Source: an uncultured Bacilli bacterium (GTDB lineage: Bacteria; Bacillota_I; Bacilli_A; RF39; UBA660). Taken from it: a DNA stretch of 64,000 nt. Of the stretch, positions 58,505 through 64,000 are shown piece after piece (within the stretch, counting starts at the first letter, position 1; each line of letters begins with the position of its first letter). The position numbers and the translations under genes were made by a program. The notes beneath the pieces are model-generated. The model did no database searches, had not been told where the DNA came from, and saw only the letters and a program-made list of their open reading frames with translations. The DNA is taken from contig CAKOHZ010000001.1 of the NCBI GenBank assembly GCA_934086315.1, positions 819,711 to 883,710 of the forward strand, read 5' to 3'.

Positions 58505-59229
58505 TAAAATCCCTCCATTTTAAGTTGTAATTTCATCATTTCTTGATTTTCTTTTCTTATCTTTGTACATCTTCTATTGTGTTCTTCAACTTTTTTAAGT
58601 ATATCTTTATTCATTAGTCCAAGAATAATTCTCTTACCATTACCAACTAACTCATAATTAATACTATATTCTTTATCCTTATTAGGTTTAATTACTTCTA
58701 TAATTTCATCAGCAAATACTTCATCTAAGAATTCATCAATAAAATTATTTTCATATTCAGCTAATTTATTATTTTTACGAGCTAAATTAAATTTAACACT
58801 TCCACTTCTAGTTATAGAGTATGAACTTGTATCTCCAAAGTTAACATTAAGTCCATAAGTATCACTTGGATGGTTATATAAGAAATAATATCTATCTCTT
58901 ATATATTTATTTAATATTTTTGATTTTTCTTCTTCACTTGCTTTATCATTTATTATTAGTAATTTACCGCTTTCAGAGCCAACATAATAAATAGAACCAG
59001 TTAATCTACTAAAATCATCTGACACAAAATTAAGTCTATTATAGCTCATAAAGTATTCTATAATAGCGAGTCTTATCTCTTCATCACTTTTCCCTCGCAA
59101 AGAATCTGTAAATGATTTATTCATATGTGTAGTATCTAACACTTTACCACTTACTCTAATCACTCCATCTTTAACAGTAATTGTCTCATAAAAGTTTTGA
59201 TCTAATTGTTTTATTCCTTCTATTTTCAT
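58504..59229 (-). CDS. Unknown protein, first gene of the T-box/glyQS unit
   Basis: A 241-residue soluble protein. It starts MKIEGIKQLDQNFYETITVK and shows KSDEEIRLAIIEYFMSYNRL, a beta-rich centre (GSIYYVGSESGKLLIINDK, GLNVNFGDTSSYSITRSGS) and a charged helical end (EEHNRRCTKIRKENQEMMK). No signal peptide or membrane helix, no motif I recognise. GGAGGTAAAG lies before the ATG. Because it directly follows the glycine T-box terminator and overlaps glyQS by one base, it is controlled by uncharged tRNA-Gly. A role linked to translation or glycine supply is inferred only from position. Confidence 0.7.
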   Translation of the reverse strand: MKIEGIKQLDQNFYETITVKDGVIRVSGKVLDTTHMNKSFTDSLRGKSDEEIRLAIIEYFMSYNRLNFVSDDFSRLTGSIYYVGSESGKLLIINDKASEEEKSKILNKYIRDRYYFLYNHPSDTYGLNVNFGDTSSYSITRSGSVKFNLARKNNKLAEYENNFIDEFLDEVFADEIIEVIKPNKDKEYSINYELVGNGKRIILGLMNKDILKKVEEHNRRCTKIRKENQEMMKLQLKMEGF

Positions 59230-59235
59230 GCTTTA

Positions 59236-59366
59236 CCTCCAATAAATAAAAAACTTCTAAAACATCATAAGGGTCCTTAAGGACGGTCCCACCTTATTTA
59301 TTCTAGAAGAATCACTTTAAATCTATAGCCTAAGTGCTTTGCCATCACACCATCGTCGCTCAATAA
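59236..59366 (-). promoter_or_regulatory. Very short glycine T-box riboswitch
   Basis: The T-box core is GGTGGGACCG (59284-59293) followed by the GTCCTTAAGGAC hairpin. A long terminator (CTTCTAGAATAAATAAGG against CCTTAT..TTTTAGAAG, about 59248-59314) with TTTTTTATTTATT follows. Upstream a small hairpin GTGT/GCAC presents GATGGCAAA, with GGC (59341-59343) as a glycine specifier, and CACTT/AAGTG could be stem III. From the predicted start (about 59364) to the T-run is only about 125 bases; a usual stem I with distal T-loops does not fit. Uncharged tRNA-Gly should permit expression of the downstream gene and glyQS. Confidence 0.78.
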
Positions 59367-59370
59367 ATGT

Positions 59371-59399
59371 ATTTTATCACATATTATTTTTGTTTTCAA
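59371..59399 (-). promoter_or_regulatory. Sigma-A promoter of the T-box/glyQS unit
   Basis: -35 TTGAAA (59394-59399), 17-base spacer, -10 TAAAAT (59371-59376), in the gap directly after rnhB. Confidence 0.7.
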
Positions 59400-59402
59400 T
59401 AG

Positions 59403-59996
59403 TTAAACATATTTATTACATGGAGCAAATGTTTTTCTATGTTCTTTTAATATTCCATATTTTTCTATAGCTTCTATATGCTTTTTTGTACCATAACCTT
59501 TATTGTGTTTAAAGTCATATTCTGGATGTTTTTTATCTAGTTCAACCATCATTCTATCTCTTGTTACTTTAGCTATTATACTAGCTGCAGCTATACTTTC
59601 ACTTTTTGCATCACCTTTTATTATTGATGTTTGTGGTATATCTATATTTAGTTTAACTGCATCTATCAATAAATGTTCTGGTTTTACACTTAAATTATTA
59701 ACTGCTTCTATCATAGCTTTCTTAGTAGCTTCTAGTATATTTATTTCATCTATCACATCTTCACTACTAATGCCTATTCCAACACTAACTGCATTTTCCA
59801 TAATAACATCATATAATAATTCTCTTTTTTTCTCGGTTAATTTTTTAGAATCATTAATTCTTTCATCATAAAAATCTCTTGGAAGTATAACAGCAGCAGT
59901 AACAACAGGTCCTACTAAAGGACCCCTACCAACTTCATCTATACCAGCTATATATTTTATTCCACTTTCATATAATTCATTCTCAAACTCTTTCAT
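59403..59996 (-). CDS. rnhB: Ribonuclease HII
   Basis: Removes ribonucleotides and RNA primers from RNA-DNA hybrids. 197 residues with the catalytic motifs YIAGIDEVGRGPLVGPVV (Asp, Glu), LIDAVKLNID (Asp), and SESIAAASIIAKVTRDRMM (Asp later in the loop). The C-terminal segment KHNKGYGTKKHIEAIEKYGI is typical of RNase HII. No N-terminal TBP-like domain, so HII rather than HIII. Read 8 bases after the ATP-grasp gene. Confidence 0.95.
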   Translation of the reverse strand: MKEFENELYESGIKYIAGIDEVGRGPLVGPVVTAAVILPRDFYDERINDSKKLTEKKRELLYDVIMENAVSVGIGISSEDVIDEINILEATKKAMIEAVNNLSVKPEHLLIDAVKLNIDIPQTSIIKGDAKSESIAAASIIAKVTRDRMMVELDKKHPEYDFKHNKGYGTKKHIEAIEKYGILKEHRKTFAPCNKYV

Positions 59997-60003
59997 ACTG
60001 CCT

Positions 60004-61017
60004 CTATAATTTATCTATCTTTATTTTCATTGCCTTCTCAAATACTGGAACAAGACCAATCTTTTCACTCACAAAACTTGGTTTAATTTGATATACTCCA
60101 GGAAAACAATTGCCCTCTATAATAACAGCATCTTTTTCTGTGATTGCTACATCCCATCCTACATATTTTACTTCTGGAACCTTTTTAGCACACTTCTTTA
60201 CTAAATCAATTGCTTTATCATAATTAGGAATTTCATAACCAACTATTTTAATCTTACTAATAGGATGCTCATAAAATATATTATCATCTCTATCAATTGC
60301 TGGAACTATTATCTTTCCATCTTTAACAAAAGTATACATACTTCCACTAGAAAAATTATCAGTCACTCCACCATTACCTATCTTAAATACAACATTTAAT
60401 ATATGAGTTTCTTTTCCATCAAAGAATGTCACTATTCTAAATGTATTAACACTTGTCTTATTAAGCTTACTAATCTCTTTATTTTGAATAATCTTTTCTT
60501 CAACAAGTAATTTATTATTAGAAACTAAATATTCATAAGTTTTCTTAAGTTCTTTTTTATCAACTTTTATTAATTCTATTCCTTCGCCACCACTACCACC
60601 TACAGGCTTAGCAATAAAATCATCTTTCCCATCGCAAAACTTAACAAACTCATCATAATTATTATCTAAATATAGCCAGTCACGTTTTAAAAACTCATTA
60701 AATATTTTATTGAATTCTACTTTATCATCAAACTTTTTAGATATTTCTTTATCATTAAACATCTTAACTATTTGATTATTCTTAACTCTAGTAAGATAAG
60801 TCTTTCTTTCTTTAGAATTTAAATTATAAAACTCAAATTCTTGATAATCATAAGGACCACTACCATATTTTATAGAACAAAAAATAATATCAATAAGTAA
60901 TAATAATCTACATTTGTTAGTTTTTTTATGTATTTTACCAACTATATTAAATATACTTTTAATTGTTCCACCCTTAAAACATTTTATTTTATAAATTATA
61001 CTTTTCATATTCATCAC
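60004..61017 (-). CDS. ATP-grasp protein, sugar-transfer-associated type
   Basis: A 337-residue enzyme with an ATP-grasp fold. IAKPVGGSGGEGIELIKV is the glycine-rich ATP loop (residues about 137-154), LLVEEKIIQNKEISKL is the hinge, and SVNTFRIVTFFDG, YVGWDVAITEKDAVIIEGN with Asp, Glu and Asn provide the metal site. That layout is typical of the ATPgrasp_ST family, often found in cell-surface polysaccharide loci. No glycan cluster is here; it is an isolated gene coupled to rnhB by position. Start is ambiguous among three close Met codons; GTAGTGATGAAT precedes the ATG at 61006-61008. Confidence 0.75.
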   Translation of the reverse strand: MMNMKSIIYKIKCFKGGTIKSIFNIVGKIHKKTNKCRLLLLIDIIFCSIKYGSGPYDYQEFEFYNLNSKERKTYLTRVKNNQIVKMFNDKEISKKFDDKVEFNKIFNEFLKRDWLYLDNNYDEFVKFCDGKDDFIAKPVGGSGGEGIELIKVDKKELKKTYEYLVSNNKLLVEEKIIQNKEISKLNKTSVNTFRIVTFFDGKETHILNVVFKIGNGGVTDNFSSGSMYTFVKDGKIIVPAIDRDDNIFYEHPISKIKIVGYEIPNYDKAIDLVKKCAKKVPEVKYVGWDVAITEKDAVIIEGNCFPGVYQIKPSFVSEKIGLVPVFEKAMKIKIDKL

Positions 61018-61050
61018 TACATTTAGTATACCATAAATAATAAATATTTA

Positions 61051-61084
61051 ATAAAAAATAGTGACTTTTTTTATCACTATTTTT
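61051..61084 (-). terminator. Intrinsic terminator of clpB
   Basis: Ten-bp stem AAAATAGTGA/TCACTATTTT (61055-61064 with 61074-61083) and TTTTTTATT on the minus strand, at the clpB stop. Confidence 0.85.
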
Positions 61085-63179
61085 ATTGGATAACTATATC
61101 ATTATTTTTATAATCTACTACTATTTCAGTATTTTGTTTTATTTCATTATTAATAAGTTTACGCGCAATTATAGTTTCAAGTTTATTATTAACAAGTCTC
61201 TTAAGAGGTCTTGCTCCATAATATTCATCATATCCATTATCAATGAAATACTTTTTAGCATCTTCTGTTAATTTAATTTTAACATTGATATCTATTAGTC
61301 TATGTTCTATTTCACTAATTATCTTATCAAGTATTTCGCTTAAATTATCTTTAGAAAGTTTATTAAATACTACTATCTCATCAAGTCTATTTAAGAATTC
61401 TGGTCTAAAGTATTTATTAAGTTCACTTCTTACTTTATCTTCTTCACCATTTATAATATATTCACTTCCTACATTAGAAGTCATAATTATAATAGTATTT
61501 TTAAAGTTAACTGTTCTACCATTTGAATCAGTAAGTCTTCCTTCATCAAGTATTTGAAGTAATAAGTTAAGTACATCTGGATGAGCTTTTTCTATTTCAT
61601 CAAATAGTACTATTGAATATGGATTTCTTCTTACTTTTTCAGTAAGTTGTCCACCTTCTTCATATCCAACATATCCAGGAGCAGCACCAATTAATCTAGA
61701 TACTGAATATTTTTCCATATATTCACTCATATCTATTCTAACCATATGGTGTTCATCATCAAATAACTCATATGCAAGACTTCTTGCCACCTCTGTTTTA
61801 CCTACACCAGTTGGACCTAAGAACATAAATGAACCAATAGGTCTTTCAGGATCTTTAATTCCACTTCTAGAACGAATTATAGCATCACTAACAAGCTTAA
61901 TAGCATTGTCTTGACCTTTGACACGTTTCTTTAAATTTTCTTCTAAATTAAGTATCTTTTCTTTTTCACTACTCATTAATTTAGATAATGGAATATTAGT
62001 CCACTTACTAATAACATCTCCTATATCTTCACTAGTAACAGTATCAGACAAAATACCTTCTTTACGTTTCTTAGTAAGCTCACTTAACTTTTGTTCTAAT
62101 TTTGGTAAAGTACCATTCTTAATTCTAGCAGCAGTTTCTAAATCATAATTATTTTTAGCTTCTTCAAATTCAAAAGTATATCTAGATATATCAGATTTAA
62201 CTTTCTTTATATCTTCATTAATAGCTTTTTCTTCTTTCCATTTAGTACTTAATTCTTGTTCTTTACATTTTAATGTATAAAGTTCATCATCTATTTTTTC
62301 AAGTCTTTTAATAGAAAGTTCATCTTTTTCTTTCTTTAATGCTTCTTTTTCTACTTGTAAAGTTAATATTTTTCTAGTTATTTCATCTAATGAAGTTGGT
62401 ACACTATCCATTTGTACTCTTATAGTAGCACATGCTTCATCTACTAAATCTATAGCTTTATCTGGTAAGAATCTATCAGTTATATATCTATTTGATAAAG
62501 TTGCAGCACTTACAAGAGCTTTATCTTGAATAGTAACCCCATGATATATTTCAAATCTTTCTTTAAGCCCACGAAGTATTGTTATTGTATCTTCTACAGT
62601 TGGTTCACTAATAGTAACTTTTTGAAATCTACGTTCTAAAGCACCATCTTTTTCAATATACATTCTATATTCATTTAAAGTAGTAGCACCTATTACATGT
62701 ATTTCACCACGAGCAAGCATAGGTTTTAATATGTTACCTGTATCCATTGCCCCATCAACTGCTCCAGTACCAACTATTAAGTGAATTTCATCAATAAACA
62801 TTATAATGTTTCCTTCACTCTTCTTAACTTCATCAAGTACTTTTTTAAGTCTTTCTTCAAATTCACCCCTATATTTAGCACCAGCTATTAAAGAAGACAT
62901 ATTAAGTTCCCATACTATTTTATTTTTTAAACTCTCAGGTACATCTCCTCTAACTATTCTTTGAGCAAGTCCTTCAACTATTGCAGTTTTACCCACTCCT
63001 GGTTCTCCAATTAAAACTGGATTATTTTTTGTCTTTCTTGATAAAATTCTAGTAATACTACGAATCTCATCATCACGACCGATGATAGGATCAATTTTAT
63101 GATTCTTAACATCTTCATTTATATTACGTCCATACTTTTCTAAGACGTTTTCATTTTCTTCATTATTCATATTGAACAT
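61083..63179 (-). CDS. clpB: Disaggregase ClpB lacking the N-terminal domain
   Basis: Hsp100 AAA+ disaggregase that works with DnaK. The 698-residue protein starts at the D1 domain: LEKYGRNINEDVKNHKIDPIIG, Walker A GEPGVGKTAIVEGLAQRIV, Walker B IIMFIDEIH; then a long M domain coiled coil (about 250-400), D2 Walker A FLGPTGVGKTEVARSLAYEL, Walker B SIVLFDEIEKAH, and the D2 small domain. No ClpP-binding IGF/L loop, so ClpB rather than ClpC/A. The usual 150-residue N-domain is missing. An AGGAGGGATAGAT site supports ATG 63177-63179 as the true start, so the short form is genetic, not an internal start. Controlled by CIRCE. Confidence 0.92.
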   Translation of the reverse strand: MFNMNNEENENVLEKYGRNINEDVKNHKIDPIIGRDDEIRSITRILSRKTKNNPVLIGEPGVGKTAIVEGLAQRIVRGDVPESLKNKIVWELNMSSLIAGAKYRGEFEERLKKVLDEVKKSEGNIIMFIDEIHLIVGTGAVDGAMDTGNILKPMLARGEIHVIGATTLNEYRMYIEKDGALERRFQKVTISEPTVEDTITILRGLKERFEIYHGVTIQDKALVSAATLSNRYITDRFLPDKAIDLVDEACATIRVQMDSVPTSLDEITRKILTLQVEKEALKKEKDELSIKRLEKIDDELYTLKCKEQELSTKWKEEKAINEDIKKVKSDISRYTFEFEEAKNNYDLETAARIKNGTLPKLEQKLSELTKKRKEGILSDTVTSEDIGDVISKWTNIPLSKLMSSEKEKILNLEENLKKRVKGQDNAIKLVSDAIIRSRSGIKDPERPIGSFMFLGPTGVGKTEVARSLAYELFDDEHHMVRIDMSEYMEKYSVSRLIGAAPGYVGYEEGGQLTEKVRRNPYSIVLFDEIEKAHPDVLNLLLQILDEGRLTDSNGRTVNFKNTIIIMTSNVGSEYIINGEEDKVRSELNKYFRPEFLNRLDEIVVFNKLSKDNLSEILDKIISEIEHRLIDINVKIKLTEDAKKYFIDNGYDEYYGARPLKRLVNNKLETIIARKLINNEIKQNTEIVVDYKNNDIVIQ

Positions 63180-63205
63180 ATCTATCCCTCCTATTCAACG
63201 AGCAT

Positions 63206-63234
63206 ATTATACATCACTTTTTAGCACTTGTCAA
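63206..63234 (-). promoter_or_regulatory. Consensus sigma-A promoter of clpB
   Basis: -35 TTGACA (63229-63234), 17-base spacer, -10 TATAAT (63206-63211): both hexamers are perfect. The -35 lies inside the CIRCE operator. Confidence 0.9.
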
Positions 63235-63247
63235 TAGAGAGTGCTAA
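63221..63247. promoter_or_regulatory. CIRCE operator (HrcA site)
   Basis: TTAGCACTT (63221-63229), nine-base spacer, GAGTGCTAA (63239-63247): the HrcA consensus with one changed arm position. It covers the clpB -35, so HrcA binding would block initiation until heat stress. Confidence 0.93.
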
Positions 63248-63257
63248 ATACTTATAA

Positions 63258-63302
63258 ATTAAAATCGTTGAAGATTTTTACTATTTTCTCCAACGAAATT
63301 AT
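63258..63302 (-). terminator. Probable terminator of the gene at 63307
   Basis: Imperfect stem AATTTCGTTGgAGA/TCTtCAACGATTTTAATTT (arms about 63262-63274 and 63291-63302), just before the CIRCE site. Confidence 0.55.
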
Positions 63303-63306
63303 AAAA

Positions 63307-63711
63307 TTATCCTTGCCCAAAATTAATCATTTTCCATAAATTATCTTTTTTAATAAATTCCATAGAATATGTATATTCTTCATTTTCGTTTAAAGATTGA
63401 TTAGTAATTAAAAATGTTTTAAATTTTATATTAATTACTACCGCATCAGTAGCTGAAAATTCATTTTTTAGTTGTTCTTCTAAATTTACAACATCTTTTT
63501 CATAATATTCAATTTCAAGTAATTTACCTTTTATTTTCCATTTATAAAATTCATTTTTTGCTAGCTTAATTACTTCATTAATATCTTTCAAATCATGTGA
63601 TTGATTATTTATAGTTATTTTAACATCATTAGTTTTATTCAAAAAAATATAACAATATACTATAATACATATAACTAATAAAATTATTAATACAAACCAT
63701 TTCTTTTTCAT
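63307..63711 (-). CDS. Membrane-anchored or secreted small protein, unknown
   Basis: A 134-residue protein with a signal anchor (KKWFVLIILLVICIIVYCYIF) and an extracytoplasmic domain of mixed alpha/beta: a strand (VKITINNQSHDL), a long helix (INEVIKLAKNEFYKW), then strands ending KDNLWKMINFGQG. The pattern of a helix followed by strands ending in W-K-(I/M)-x-x-x-G resembles small NTF2-like or DUF4829-type domains, but I cannot assign it. Eight bases after the edge gene, so the two form a unit. Confidence 0.65.
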   Translation of the reverse strand: MKKKWFVLIILLVICIIVYCYIFLNKTNDVKITINNQSHDLKDINEVIKLAKNEFYKWKIKGKLLEIEYYEKDVVNLEEQLKNEFSATDAVVINIKFKTFLITNQSLNENEEYTYSMEFIKKDNLWKMINFGQG

Positions 63712-63718
63712 ATAACAT

Positions 63719-64000
63719 CTACTTTTCTATATATCCACTTGTCTTTTTTGAATACATATCATCAGTTATAGGCTTATATCTTTCTCCATCATAATCATCA
63801 GTAAATCCATTGTATGCTTTATATACTTCATTAGTTTCAGTATCATATACTCTTTCATAACCAAGTGTTGCATCACTTTGCTTTTGACTCATAATATCAA
63901 AAGATGCGTTTCTCTTATTCCATGAATCCATTATTCCATCACTTATCTCGTTACCGATTTCTCTAATTTTATTAAAGTTTTTCATTCCTTCAGTTTGTAC
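63719..64000 (-). CDS. Hypothetical protein, 5' end probably beyond window
   Basis: Open frame from the right edge to a stop at 63719. The first visible Met is at 63983-63985, but the frame stays open to the edge (VQTEGMKNFNKI), so the gene probably starts outside. GAAGGA lies right before that Met but too close to be an ideal ribosome site. The visible part is polar with YDTETNEVYKAYNGFTDDYD and no hydrophobic segment. Function unknown. Confidence 0.6.
   Translation of the reverse strand, partial: VQTEGMKNFNKIREIGNEISDGIMDSWNKRNASFDIMSQKQSDATLGYERVYDTETNEVYKAYNGFTDDYDGERYKPITDDMYSKKTSGYIEK

Overview
The window is very A+T-rich DNA from a low-GC Bacillota, most likely a class Bacilli gut lineage near Erysipelotrichales/RF39 (lineage inferred, not shown). 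Support: TGA is an ordinary stop (for example rarA, yidD and the gene ending at 17021), Shine-Dalgarno sites are strong, and the marker set is Bacillus-like (SepF, DivIVA, XerD, SigH, RarA, 6S RNA upstream of tcdA, SAM-I and T-box leaders, CIRCE). A clear SpoIVA orthologue, a SigH-type sigma factor and a SpoVB-like flippase suggest a spore-former. Most genes lie on the minus strand.

Layout. 1-6200: a gene cut by the edge, RlmD-type methyltransferase, a MazF/PemK-like protein, xerD-deoB and a YbhN-type membrane protein. 6300-10600: rarA with a transglutaminase-like partner, tcdA, 6S RNA with its own promoter, and metK under a SAM-I riboswitch. 10600-16800: the spoVB-yrbG-yrzE-tgt-queA neighbourhood known from Bacillus, interrupted by a prepilin/DUF285 surface protein. 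17000-20500: a gene remnant, a membrane protein, trxA-cvpA and a camelysin-like surface protein. 20600-23900 (plus strand): def, a two-gene unit for a collagen-like (BclA-type) protein and its probable glycosyltransferase, and a membrane-anchored protein. 23900-33700: smc, rnc, yidD with a ZnuA-like lipoprotein lacking histidine, a HipA-like kinase, ruvA-HAD-ruvB, and rlmB-sigH. 33700-41600: trxB-lgt-yvlD-like, a coiled-coil protein, MscS and uvrA.

41600-57000 is the most distinctive part: a pseudopilin plus camelysin/InlB/DUF285 protein pair, two small unknowns, spoIVA, a signal peptidase homologue with both catalytic residues replaced, a divergent SecA, a CmpB-like membrane protein, a class B-like sortase, dnaE, two more prepilin/DUF285 proteins, divIVA and sepF. 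57000-64000: glyQS with an unknown partner behind a very short T-box, rnhB, an ATP-grasp protein, N-domain-less clpB under CIRCE control, and two unknown genes at the edge.

The theme linking the accessory genes is cell or spore surface assembly. Four proteins share one 'EYINGQY-YRY' module plus DUF285 repeats but use two different export leaders (type III prepilin signal or camelysin-like signal peptide). They sit near Sec, sortase, Lgt and YidD functions. A second recurring feature is architectural: many intrinsic terminators include the stop codon of the gene they end. No rRNA, tRNA, insertion sequence, prophage or CRISPR array was recognised.
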